Shown: piece by piece, positions 12,129 to 24,000 of the stretch | Numbering within the stretch: the first letter of the stretch is position 1 | Layout: the number at the start of each line of letters is the position of its first letter | Assembly (NCBI RefSeq): GCF_000344685.1 | Contig: NW_006920410.1 | Location: forward strand, 3,273,922-3,337,921 | Source of the DNA: Gloeophyllum trabeum ATCC 11539 | Taxonomy: Eukaryota; Basidiomycota; Agaricomycetes; Gloeophyllales; Gloeophyllaceae | Reading direction: 5' to 3' | Length of the DNA: 64,000 bases | Position numbers and translations under genes: made by a program | The notes under the pieces: model-generated | What the model was told of the DNA's origin: nothing | Seen by the model: only the letters and a program-made list of their open reading frames with translations | Databases searched by the model: none

Positions 12129-13366
12129 TCACGGTCTATTCTCCTGCACCCACTTTACGACCTCACCCCAATCCCTCACTCTCCAGATCTTGCCTCCACC
12201 ATCCCGCTCCCACTTCCGGTTGATCTCGTCTAGATTCGCATCCTCGTCATGCCACCACTCCCGGTTGCCTTCCTGTTCCGTTCGCTGGTCATACGACAGA
12301 TAGTCGCGAGGCGAGGAGACGTTCGAAGGGCGCACGTTCCAAGGATACGTGCCGAAGAGCAGGACCGGGATCGGCTTGTGGGTATGTGGCTGTTGCGGCT
12401 TCGGGCTAGCATCTGAACAAGGCTGGGCAGATGGGGAGGGCGGGGGCGGAGGCGGAGCGGACACGGAGAGGGCGTTGTCGAGGGAATCGTCGATTAGGAG
12501 AGTTGCAGGAAGACTGCGGCAGACCTGCGACGCGGGTTAATTAAGACTACTTTCTTCGATGGCAAAAAGTGAAGCACCTCTGCTTTAGTGAGCTTGGTCA
12601 CAATCTCGTGCCCTTCATCTTCTGAAATCTCTTCGAACTGGCCGATACAGATGACACTCTCAAAAACGCCTGCTGATATTCAGGACCTTCGACAAAGAGT
12701 ATGGAAACGCGATGTACCGGGGAAATGCTCCTCCAGCCATTTCCAGCTGGTCTCCAGGAGCTTCCTCATGCGCGCCGTTACGATGATGAGTCGGTACCCC
12801 AATTCCCTCAGATTCGTAACGCCTTCTAACGCCCCGGGGACGGGTTCCGCTTTCAGTATCTCCCCACCTTCGTAGAACTTCTTGACCTTCTCGTTTGTTT
12901 CGTCCGGCGTGCCCCAGTATGGGTTCTAATCGGAGTATGATTTGAATGGCACAGTCACAGGCGCTGTGAAAGGTACCGTACCTTCCAGTAATGATAGTCT
13001 TGGTCATCCGCAATTAAATGAAGTTACTGCGAAAGACGTGAGCCTTACAATGGAAGTCATCAAGACTCATTTTCGAGCCGTAGTTCCTGTTGTGCCCTTT
13101 GCATAGTTCCTCTTCAGTAGCTCAGACAGATCCACCACAAACTCCTTACAATCTGCTATATATGCGTTAGTCTGACACAGAACGTCGTCCAGGTCTACTG
13201 CGATTATGGGTCCACCGGTGGGATGTGCAACCGTCGCTGGCGAAGGGGACAATGCAGCCAAAGCAGAGCCCGCTTCTTCGTCTTGCGGCGGCGGTGAGTG
13301 CACAGACGACTTCGGACATGGTGGTTGGGAAGAATGTTCCGAGCCAGCTGCCGTATTGGAAGACAT
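12129..13366 (-). CDS. HAD-fold phosphatase-like protein (NT5C-like)
   Basis: Haloacid dehalogenase-type hydrolase. The start MSSNTAAGSEHSSQPPCPK at 13366 precedes a low-complexity leader. Motif I is IIAVDLDDVLCQTN, with the nucleophile and acid pair in DLD. Motif II is YRLIIVTAR. Motif IV is LLIDDSLDNAL. Between them lie NPYWGTPDETNEKVKKFYEG and FESVICIGQFEEISEDEG. The C-terminal half has a Pro-rich linker (SAPPPPPPSPSA) and then LLFGTYPWNVRPSNVSS and WERDGGGKIWRVRDWGEVVKW, ending in TGA at 12129. Four or more exons with consistent phases. It most resembles the cytosolic 5'(3')-deoxyribonucleotidase-like HAD proteins of fungi; a true nucleotidase activity is inference. An in-frame extension upstream to 13552 looks like UTR. 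Divergent from the ABC transporter, about 200 bases apart. Confidence 0.78.
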
Positions 13367-13425
13367 GGCCAGCGCAGCGGAGAGTCGAGACGCGTCCTGG
13401 TCACGGTCTAGTACAGTACACTGAG

Positions 13426-13437
13426 CCCTAACCCTAA
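13426..13437. promoter_or_regulatory. Telobox-like motif in a bidirectional promoter
   Basis: CCCTAACCCTAA, two exact telomere-type repeats, lies in the roughly 206-base gap between the HAD gene (start 13366) and the ABC transporter (start 13573). Telobox motifs are known promoter elements bound by Myb/TRF-type factors such as Tbf1 in yeasts. A role here is inferred from position and from a second copy in the promoter region at 61345. Confidence 0.4.
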
Positions 13438-13572
13438 GGCAGGCCCGATCATTCATCGCAATGCCACGCACGTGGATAATCACATGCGGGTTCCCCGCAA
13501 CCTCCCAGATCATGTCCACCATACCGCCCGCTGGACTGTCGCCCACCACCATAGCATTGCAGCCCGAGCGAG

Positions 13573-16507
13573 ATGTCGGGCAGCACGACTCAGGCTGCCA
13601 AGGAGCAGTTCGCTCGATTTGCGAAAGCCTATGCGAGTCACCGCCCTGTCATCCAGCGCGCCCTCACGGGAGGTTTCGTGGCGTATGTGCTCCTCAATAC
13701 GTATCAGAGCCTTGCCGCAAGGCCGGCTGTCCCAGGTAGAGGTAAAGGAGGTAGCAGAGGGAAAGGGAAGGGCAAGGAGAAAGAAGAGGGGAAAACACCC
13801 CGCGTCGCGGTGAGTAGGGAGGTTCTCCCAGTGTTGTTTCGGACCGTACTGATTGTGGATGCATCAGGTAGATGCTATATTCTATCAGCGACTATCTCGG
13901 ATTCTGAGAATAGTCATTCCAAGTCTCAGGTCTAGGGAGGCCATTCTGCTCTTCATGCACTCCAGTCTACTAGTCTTTCGAACAGCGATCTCCCTTTACG
14001 TCGCATCATTGGACGGGAAGTTAGTGAACAGATCTTACTGTTGTCTCCAGTTGCTGACAGATATCCAGAATAGTCGCGTCTATTGTACGAGCACGACCAC
14101 TGGAGTTCTTCTTCAACATCCTCCGCTGGCTCTTGGTCGCAATCCCTGCTACATGGTGTAACAGTTGGCTGAGCTTCGTAGAATCTCGGCTGTCCAGTGC
14201 CTACCGCACGCGCCTTACGGATGAAGTGGTCCGATCCTATCTGGAGGATGAAGAAGGTGGAGGCAAGATTTATTACAAGATTTGTGAGCCGCTCTGGACG
14301 ATGACCCTGCAGCTGCATGAGGACTAACGGGTATTGCAGCTAACCTGGACGATCGAATAAAGAATCCTGATCAGTACGCTCTTACACTGTAGCCATGATG
14401 GAGTTCTTTCTGATAAATCCTCCAGGATGATAACCCATGACATACAACGCTTCTCGGCACATCTAGCGGCCATATACGCCAACATGGCTAAGCCAGTACT
14501 AGACGTCATCCTGTACAACTACCAACTATCGCAAAACGTTGGGGCAGAAGGCCTTGTCCTGCTCACTGTACTAGTCCAAGCCTCCGCTGCTCTACGTTCG
14601 TGGAACCGCTTCCTCAACTCCTGTTCACCGATACTTATCATGATAATTACTTCAGTGCGACGCCTCACCCCGCCCTTTGGACAGTATACCGCCCTCTCCG
14701 CGTCGCTCGCAGGCTCCCTGCGGCACACGCATTCCCGCTTGGCCGAGCACGCCGAGGAGATCGCGTTCTTCCGTGGCGAGGAGACTGAGAAGATGCTGCT
14801 CGAGAGAGAGTACGCTGGCATGGTGATGCACGAAAGGAAGGTCCTCAGGGGACGCTGGTGGCATGGTATCGTCGAAGAGGGGATCGTAAAGTGGCTGTGG
14901 GGAAGCTTTGGGGTGAGTGGATGTCTTGCTCTCTTGGGGGGCATGGGTGCTTATTGGTCCTACCCCTGGACAGTTGTGCATTTGCGCTATTCCTGTATTT
15001 TTCAAGCTGCCAGGGGTGTCTGTGGCGGATCTGGGTGGCAGGACAGAGGGCTTCGTGACGAATAGGCGGCTGCTCTTGTCCGCGTCCGGTGCGTTCCAGT
15101 CCAATCCAACTTGACCGGGCTGACTAACAGCAATCACACCAACTAGATGCATTCGGCCGTGTTATGTACTCCTACAAGGACCTATCTGAACTGGCTGGCT
15201 ACACCGCACGGGTGTCCCTCTTGCTGGACACGATGGCAGATGTGCGCAAGGGCAAACTGGAGAAGGCGCTGGTGAGCAGTGCGAGCACCGAAGAGAATGC
15301 CCGGAGTAAGTGGATCGCGCCGATGTTACAGTGGCCATACTGAAAATACCGGCAACTGGTAGTACTGAGAGGGAAGGGAGAAGTGCTCGAGTCCGAGGAG
15401 ATAAGGTTCGAGAATGTGCCCATAGTTACGCCCAATGGAGACATTCTGGTCAAGAGCCTCAGTTTCCACGTGAAGCCTGGAGTATGTATATCGGTTTCTA
15501 CGATACTTGCGGCTTGGGATAATGACACTCCATTTAGGAACACCTCCTGATTGTCGGTCCAAACGGATGTGGCAAGTCGTCCTTATTCCGGATATTAGGC
15601 GGGCTATGGCCTGTTTACGGTATGACCGCCCAGAATCTGCATTTCAGACCCCAGCTAAAGTATACCCCTGCAATGTTTAGGTGGAGTCGTCCACAAGCCT
15701 CCTGCGTCGCAGTTCATTCTCATTCCCCAGCGTCCGTACCTGCCGCTGGGTACGCTTCGGGACCAGGTCATATACCCTCATTCAAAGCTGGATATGGAAG
15801 CTCGTGAGTCCAAAAGTTATGCTGATGCAAACACTTTCTCCAGCTGTCGTAAATGCAGTAGGACGCACGGACGAAGAACTGCTAGCGATTCTGTCTGTCG
15901 TCCAAATGGATCATATCGTCGAACGTGAAGGTGGATGGGATGCGGCCAAAGAATGGAGGGACGCGCTGAGCGGCGGAGATAAACAGAAGATTGCCTGGGC
16001 GAGGCTGTTTTACCACAGACCGAAGGTATGTCGATCTCCTTCTCAGGGTATGGAAGTGTTTCGATTTTGGTACCATCCTCAGTATGCTGTCTTGGACGAA
16101 GCCACGTCGCTCGTGCCAACGGAGATGGAAGGTCGTATGATGGACCATGCTACGGAGCTAGGCATAACCCTGCTGACAGTGTCCCATCGCCCATCGTTAT
16201 GGAAATACCATTCCATGATACTTCAATACGATGGGCAGGGCGGGTACGTCTTGTGAGTGTATTCATCAATCCGTATCAGCCGGCCCGGTAATGACGCTGG
16301 GATGACAGCACAAAGCTAGACGCAGAGAAGCGGCTGGCACTTCAGGAGGAGAAGCAGGCTTTGGAAACGAAGTTATTGGAAGTGTGAGTCCTTTCCGTTT
16401 TGCGGCGATACGTCGGTTCGTTGACTGGTGGCATGTTTCATTGCAGGCCGAAGATGAAGGCGAGGTTGTCGGAACTGAAAGCTGCGGTGGACGCGCAAGC
16501 GGCCTGA
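13573..16507 (+). CDS. Peroxisomal ABC half-transporter, ABCD family (Pxa/ALDP type)
   Basis: Half-size ABC transporter of the ABCD family, which imports long-chain acyl-CoA or fatty acids into peroxisomes as a dimer. The start is [21 protein letters not shown] hydrophobic stretch [18 protein letters not shown] is followed by a Lys/Gly-rich loop. The membrane domain includes [54 protein letters not shown] and [20 protein letters not shown]. The ATPase domain has Walker [10 protein letters not shown] (near 15555), signature LSGGDKQ (near 15970) and Walker [10 protein letters not shown] (near 16085), then the H-loop VSHRP. A C-terminal helix ending KAAVDAQAA precedes TGA at 16505-16507. About eleven introns, all tested ones in phase. 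Full length for the family. Fungi usually need two paralogues (Pxa1/Pxa2); only one lies here. Confidence 0.92.
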
Positions 16508-16888
16508 TAGTGTACAGAGATATTTGTGCTAGTAGTGTAGTTGTGACCAAGGGACAGCCTTGCGATGCTCTTGGTTCGGATTGGATTTGTAGTGCCAGGG
16601 TTATGCCGTCTTGCACAGGGTGCCGCGGCTGCAGAGCGGCTTCGCAGTACGCTGCGCGATGTCCCGAACCAATGAAAAGGCAGAGAAACGCGTCATGAGT
16701 GATTGGTCGAGATTGGCATCTTCCCAAACAAGGCCGTGCATCGGGGCCAATCGGAGGCCGAAGAGGCGCCATTACGCAGAAATTTATCACAGGGCTCCAG
16801 CTATATACCCCACAGTCGCCCCTTTGGCAGTGCTCACACGACCGTGTCGTTACACCAGTTCTTTGCCTCCTACCTTTATCTCCTAGAC
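16508..16888. other. Intergenic between ABCD transporter and PRELI gene
   Basis: About 380 bases between two genes on the same strand. It carries the promoter of the downstream gene. No other gene is visible. Confidence 0.4.
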
Positions 16889-17549
16889 ATGCATTACTTC
16901 TCGCAGATATTCAACTACGAGTGAGTCTGTCCCGTGTCCTGTGAGCTGACGAGCTGGTTGCTGATGAGTGCTGCGTCGTCATAAGCCACCCATGGTCGAA
17001 AGTCGTGATTGGGATGTGGCATAAATACCCCAATCCTCACTGCTCACATGTCGTTACTGTCGATGTCGTCGACCGCTCGGTAGATCCAAAGACTGGCATC
17101 ATACGAACGGAGCGGATTCTTGGGTGTAAGCAGAAGGCGCCCATGTGGGTCGTCAAGGTATGTTGCCCCCCGTTGGTTACCATTGAAGAGTCGGCATATA
17201 ACCCTTTCTGCAGCTTTTCGGCGGGTCAGAGGACGCTTTCGTCCGAGAAGTGTCCTTCGTCGACCCTACAACCCAGAGCGCTACGATGACATCCGTCAAC
17301 CTTTCACTGTCACAGTTCGCGACCTGCTACGAGCACGTGCAGTACTCCCCTGCCCCTGGCAATCGAACAACGTTCACTCAGACGGCAGAGATCCAGGCGC
17401 GCGTGGCTTTATGGCGGAGTGTCTCTGACAAACTAGAAAACTGGCTTGTGCAGCGGTTCGAGCAGAATGCGCAACTTGGCAAGCTGGCCTTCTCAGATGT
17501 GTTGCGGAGTCTATGGGATTCGCAGGATAAGCAGTCGGCTGGACCATAG
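16889..17549 (+). CDS. PRELI/MSF1-domain lipid transfer protein, Ups2/PRELID3-like
   Basis: Mitochondrial intermembrane-space phospholipid carrier that works with Mdm35; the Ups2/SLMO branch moves phosphatidylserine. Exons: MHYFSQIFNYE from 16889; then HPWSKVVIGMWHKYPNPHCS up to PMWVVK; then LFGGSEDAFVREVSFVDP to the end AQLGKLAFSDVLRSLW...QSAGP with TAG at 17547-17549. The YPNPH motif near the start and the VDP turn are typical of PRELI domains. ERILGCKQKAPMW plus SFVDPTTQ and TNLSLSQ-like sequence fit Ups2/SLMO better than Ups1. About 180 residues, the usual size. A Ups1-type paralogue lies at 39176-40014. Confidence 0.88.
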
Positions 17550-18060
17550 AGCTTTCCTCGGCTACGCTCTCTCTCTTTTCTCAGGGGCTTGGTGTGCGAG
17601 GGAATCGGTGCTAGACGACTAGATCACTCATTTGCTACATTACCCAAAAGCGTCTTGGACGCGCCTGCATCCCATTATACTTACGACTCGTAACGATATC
17701 GCATCTGTATACTCTGTACATCGTCATTAATGTTCACGACTCAAGAAAGAATTGAAGTCGCTTTCGTAGGGACGAGTCTTAGGCAAGTCCGACGGCTCAA
17801 GTGAAAGGCTGCTCGACCATGAAGTAGATAAGCGTGACCGTCACACTACACTGTCTGAGTCTCTTCACATTGCCGTGCTTCTTCGTTCTGCAATAACTTT
17901 GAAGAGCTGGAAGATTTTGCGCTCTCGTCCCCCATCTTAGCTCTACAAGTCTTATTCTCGCTCTTGACCGCAACTGGCCGTAGACGACGACGCACCGTAC
18001 GAAGACGTGCAGGCCAATCGTACCCAGTGCTTTCAGTGAGGTAGACCGCATTCGTGCGGC
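17550..18060. other. Intergenic before the TFIIIC subunit gene
   Basis: About 510 bases. A long minus-strand open frame (17846-18646) runs from here into the TFIIIC gene but has no family support and looks like a shadow of coding and intron sequence. Confidence 0.4.
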
Positions 18061-21000
18061 ATGGATGAGCTCGTACACCACTGCGTCCGAGAGCTGTCTT
18101 TCGACGGAGATCTAGGTGAGTGTTTAAGATGAGACGGGGCATGCGAAGCGCTGGGATTCGGACGGGATCGAATCTAATCTCAGGTTCGAATCCAGCAGGT
18201 GTCGCACTTGATCTACTTTTCCACATACCCTTTACTCGTGTCAGAATCTCGCTAACAAACATCCGCCTGTTTGCGTAGGGTGCAGTGTATCCAGATTGCG
18301 GGACTTTATCTCGGAATTCCACTCCCAAGACCCCGCTCATCCCCAGACCGTAGACGACGCTTATTGCGCGTTCGTATGGTCCGTCATCGTAGAACACCCT
18401 GCAGTACGTATAGGCACCGTCCCCCCGGGCGATACCACCGAGGTGTACATCGCACCCCAGACAAGTGCGAAGAGGAAAGCAAAGGAGCGGGGAGAAGCGC
18501 ACGAGGAATCCGCCCCGGCCACAACGCTCGATGTCATTGAAGATGCGAAGTCGAAGAGTCTCGCCGAGCTTCAAGTTCAGTATGGAAACACCCTGCGGAT
18601 TGCTGTGGATCCTGAGACATCGTTCGCTGCTATTACAGGTTCTCATATCCGAGTATGGTTAATTCATACCATGCAAGACCTTGCGCTGATGATGCGTATA
18701 TGCATAGCCCTCGAAACTTAGTCCGATGGTGTATACGGCTCTGCAGCTCATTACCCGAGGCCGTGAAAACGGTATCAGCGTCATGGACCTAGGGAAGAAA
18801 TCGGGATATGACCAAAAGACGTGCCATTACCTCGTGAACCAGCTCCTTGACCTCGATCATGTGTAGGTCTCTATTGACCATCTTGCGTGCTGCATCTCAA
18901 ACCATCCTGCAGTGTGAAGATCAGGCGCGGAGGCGTCGGCTCCAATTTCTGTATCCACAAGTATTTTTTCGAGCGTAGCCCACTATGGAGACAAATTCGC
19001 AACGAGGAACGGCAAGGGAAGATGGGCGAAGCTGAGGCCCAGCAAGAGCGAGCACGATTAGAGGAGGAAGGCGAGGCAGAGATCTCGGGACCCAGCCAGG
19101 TTCACTTTGACCCTATCGACGCACGACATTTGTCAAGTCTGCCTCTTGTCAAGGCGCGCGTTGTCAAGCTATTGAAGAGCTGCAAGAATAATATGCACGT
19201 ATCTCAGAACATGCTGATCAAGATTGTACGTTTCCCATTCCATAGTGTGAAAATATGACGCTCATGAACTCGTGATAGGGCTTCTCCAATCCCACCAAGA
19301 CGGATCGTCGCTTTTTCAATACACGGGTGAACGATCTTATAGCACAGGGTGTGGTCGAGAAGTTGTATGTGCCCAACCCGAACTCGAGGCTCAAGAAGAA
19401 GAGTTGGGTGCAGTGCTTGCGCCTGCAGACTGCAGACAAGAGCCAGTCGGGCGAAGTTGAGGGCGCTACTAGTCAGATACCTGGTGAAGCCGCTACGAAT
19501 GAAGTAGACGCAGAAGAATTATACGGTATGTCCTGGATGTTGTACCACGTTTGTGCATACATTGACCTTTCGCGTTGGAAGGGGACGACTCCGGTAGCCT
19601 CAAAGTTAACCTGACACTGCATAAGCAACTTGTCAATCTACTGGAAGGGGCTGGTACTAGAGGAATGACGCTGAATGCAAGTAGATTGTTACATTTCCCA
19701 CGCATGCATTATAACTTTCTCTCAGGAGCTGTCTGACACCCTCGGACGCTTCGACAAGCGGACCATCGAGTTGCTCATGACACGGCTAGAGAAATACCCT
19801 CCCCCGGCGCACATTGCAGATCTCGGTGTTGCCGAGTTAATGGAGACGCATGGTCGAGAACGCAGGCACAGGTATTACACTGTCGCTGCGTATCACGCAT
19901 TGGTTGCCCGGGAAAATCTGCACGATTCAACCAGCCGGTATACAAATTTTGAGTTCTCCTCAGTGGGGGATTTCCTTCCCGTAGACTTATCCTTGTTTTA
20001 CGAGAATGAGGCTGCGCTACTGTGGCATCAAGACAACACCATAGACCAGAAGCAGGGCAAGTCTTCTGCGTCTGGCAAGCCGCGTGGAAGGCCAGCGAAA
20101 GCAGAAACTGCGAAAGGTAAGGCAAAGGACAATGTGACGGACTCTACTCCCAGACAAAGTCGGAAATCGCTCAAACGAGGAAGGAATGCGGCGGATCCCG
20201 ATGGCGCGGGTGATGCGCAGAATAATGATCCCGCGGAGAGTGCGACCCCTCGAAAGAGAGGGAGGCCTCCTACAAAGGCGAAGTTGGATGCGACTCCGGG
20301 CTCAACATTGATGGTCCCTGTCTATGGCACCGCTGAAGTCTTTCTTGGTGAAAGCCAACCTCCGCCCAAGAAACGCGGTCGACCCTCCAGGGTCAAGAGA
20401 GAGATCACCGGAGACGTAATCGAGACGACTACTTCGACCGCCGCTGTGGCCGAAGTCATCCCTTCTCCTACTCCGCGCAAAAGAGATCGACCGCCAAAGC
20501 GGGGCGGTGGAGGTGGAGGTGCGAAGAAGAACGAACCCTTGGCGGAAGACATGGATCCTGAAGGGGATGCGTCACGGTCCACGGAATGTGTCCCGGGAGT
20601 ATCTGAACCCAAAAACGCTGTTCAGCCGGCACGAGCGGACACTGTCGATAGAATCCGGCCTCTCGATCCCGGTCCTGGTACGTTCCCACTTGCTTGAGCC
20701 GGTACGAACGGAATCTGATTGTCCTATAACGTGAGAAGGATCTGAGGAGCTTGCCATCCCTCAGACTATCACTAATAACTTGCGACCTCACGGTTCAGAC
20801 GAGCTCGAGGGTCTCCTTGTGATGGATTCTCCTCTCACAGAACTATCAGATGAATTCCCAGACGGGCCAGAGGAACATTCCGGAGCTAGGCTACCCTCCA
20901 GGCACCCGTCCGTGGCGCTCCATGGCAATCAGTTGGTGGACGAAGCAAGATCTAGTCAAGAGTTTCCCTCTATACCAATCGATCCTGTTCTGATGGGCGA

Positions 21001-24000
21001 AGGAGTGGATCAAAGCCTGGTTCAGATAGGCTTCTCAGGGGAGGCCTCTCGGGCACCTCCTGCGGAACAATGCGTCCATCCCGCAGACGGCGGTGGAGGC
21101 AAACGAGATACGACCGAACTGGAGGACACAAGCCATCCGGCGAAGCGACATAAGTCCATGGTCCCAGATGAGCAAAACAGCAAACCACGACCGAAAGCAA
21201 ACGTGTCACAATTGCGCAGGGAAAACGAAATCCTCCAGCTACTACAAGAAATGGGTGGGATAGCCTTGACTAGCGGCAAGGATTTCGTGGATGCTCACGT
21301 AGACTTGATCCGAAGACTTGCCGAGGCTCGAGAACCTACTTCTGCACCAGTGGGCAGCCGTTTAGACAGGCGCACAATCGAAAGCGTCCTGAATAACCTA
21401 GAAGCTCGGGAAAATGTGAAGACTTTGAAAACTTTGGTTAAGCTACCGACAGGGTCCCAGCGGCCGGCACGGGTCACGTATCTGCCACATGTGTCTCAAG
21501 ACAAACTCAACGCTTTCTTGGGTGAGCTCGGACGCACTCTGCTGAACATCCAACCGTCCTCGGTCAAGAAAGTAGACGAAGAGATAGCTTTCTTACCGGG
21601 GCAAGACATCGAACGCGCAGCTCTACCCTTGCAGTTACTTCGTCTGGACAAACCGTCAGGTAACGATGATGAGCGCTGGTCTAGGAACATTGCCAGAGCA
21701 GACCAGCTTTTCAACTATGACGATGAAACGATTCGGAACGTCTTGTTGACAGAGAATCACACCAGGGCACAACTGTATGGCTTCAAAGTTGGTAAGATGG
21801 TAAGGGCCCGCCGACTCCACTTACACATGCTTCGCTGCTTTGAGTTCGGCCAAGATTCATCGCGCATTGTCTCATTCGATGACCGTATCGTGGATCTCTA
21901 CTATTTCTTCAATGACCTTCCGGCTGAGGTTTATTTTGAAGTGGTGTCGGCCTTAGCATATGATGAGAGGCTTTCAGCGTTGCTCTATTCGGAGCAAGGG
22001 AGGCGAATGCCAGTAGGTGAAATCGACCAACAACTTCACTCAGTACTGCAGATAGGCCGGTCGAGGGCTCGCGCTCGCATCCTGGATATCTTAGAGATGC
22101 TTCGCGACCTCGAAGTCGTAACCCCTTTAGAGCCGACGGAATCAGGAACTGCCCAGATTAGCTGTGTAACTAAATGCGACTACCCTGCCGACTACTCTAT
22201 TACATCCCTTCAAGACTGGACACCCCACTCAGCGCCTCAATATTGGCGTTTCCACAATTCTGCCCCTATTCGTTTGTGGGCTCTTCCGGATACTCTACCT
22301 GCCCTATGGAAGAAGGTCCCGTTGGTTACTGAAGCCGATGGTAAACTGTACTGGGAAGAGCTGCAGAAAGTGTCAATGAATACAGACTACGCCAAACAGT
22401 TGATGTGTCCAGGAAACATCGAATTGCCAGAGGACGCCCGAGCCTCCCCGGCTGTAGGGAGATCCATTCGCCGCGCAGGTGCATGGAATGATGCCTATGT
22501 CCTATCCTGGCATCAGAGCCAGTATCTGAAGAAATTCGTAGATTCGTCTACAGGTCGGACTCCTCTCGAGGACGAGGGCAGCGCCGATGCGACGTTACAG
22601 CGGATTTGCTGGGTTGTCTGTGCACCTGTCGAGGTCGTTCGTGAGTTCTTCATCGCAGCCCAGGCACGATGCCGTCGAGAATTGGAGATTGCTGAGAAGA
22701 AGGCTCGAAGGAAGGCTGCGGAGGAGTTAGCACAACAGACGGTTGAAGCAAAGGCGCTACTGGCCCAGAAATCTGCTGAAGGTCGAGCTAAGAGGGAGCA
22801 AGAGTGGGACGACCTTCTTCGAAGGGTACACCCAGAGCCCTTGTCTGAGTCTGCTATGCGTCGATTGCGCGTTGTTCGCACTCGTTTCATGCAGTCAGGT
22901 TCTGGCCCAGATGCTGGAAATTGGGAAGAAGACATATTGCGCGTCGTCCGGGAGGCCGAAATTGTTGCTGAGAAACTAGTCATCGCGCGACCGAAGCAAA
23001 CCAGGATCCCTCCGGCGCCCCGAGATGCCCCAAAGCCTGCCCCCAAAGCCCCTCCACCTGCCCATCCGCCGCCCGTAATCCCGAACGCGCCGTCCCAATC
23101 TGTGGAGGTGCTGGTAGGGCAGCGAGCTTCGCTCTTCCGGATGAAACCCGAAGAGGAAGCGGAGAAACAGCCTAAGGGGAAACGCGAAGGTTCGAGTGAA
23201 GGTCTCGTCTGGCGGATAATCTACTTACTAGACAGGCATGATAAGCAGGCAAGAAAAAGAAAGAGATGGAAGAGAAGAAGCCCCAGAGGAGAAGCCGACT
23301 TCTCTGGACGAAGGAGTATGATGACCTTGCCAAGGACGCATCTGTCATTATCAGGGCCCGCTGTCGTGGTCAACGCATTGACTGGGCGGCATTTGATCAA
23401 CTGTTCCCCGCTGCGTTCAGGAATTCCGTCCGACAAAGGGTCGCTAGTCTGCGAGAAGCCCCAGGTGCCGAGACCTACATGCAACGGCTGGAAGACAAAT
23501 GGTACGAGTTATGGACAAGATACAGAGGAAGTGCCTTCCTACCAGATGATGATCCCCCGACCCCATCAAATTTCAATATCATCATGCACATTGACTTCCT
23601 GCGCAGGCATATTGATAAGAGTGCAATGTGGGCCAGGTTCCATCGTGATTACTCCGATAGTTGTAACCTAAAGTTGCTCCAGACTTGCAGGCTTCCAGGA
23701 ATCTGCAGAAGGGAACCCCACCATCTTACCGGCCAGCATAGAAGAGCTCCAGAGAGATTATGACATCGTAGAAAAGTCTAGCACCGAGTCAGCCTGGGAT
23801 TTCGTGTGGAGTACCAGTGCAGACGACGATCGCGGAAAGAATATGGCAAGGCAGCCTTTTCTGGCAGAGACACACGACAACTACGTCGTTGTGGAGGACG
23901 CGTCAGAGACAGTCCGACTAGCAGAAGCCGCGTCGAAGGTGCGTCCGCTATGCTTCTGGATACTGGATGCCAAGTGAACGACTACTGTAGATGGTCCTTG

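Noticed and set aside
13426..13437. Telomere or chromosome end
   Set aside because: Only two repeats, flanked on both sides by ordinary genes; better read as a promoter motif.
18120..18210. Possible tRNA gene around the GGTTCGAATCC element
   Set aside because: The T stem does not pair (TCAGG against CCAGC), no acceptor-stem partner occurs upstream and no clear A box or anticodon arm forms on either strand. Kept only as B-box elements.
17846..18646. 266-residue minus-strand open frame
   Set aside because: It overlaps well-supported TFIIIC exons on the other strand, has no family features, and part of its translation is just the complement of the B-box region.
22513..23046. 177-residue minus-strand open frame inside the TFIIIC gene
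   Set aside because: Shadow of the large coding exon; Ser/Arg/Ala-rich composition typical of antisense reading.
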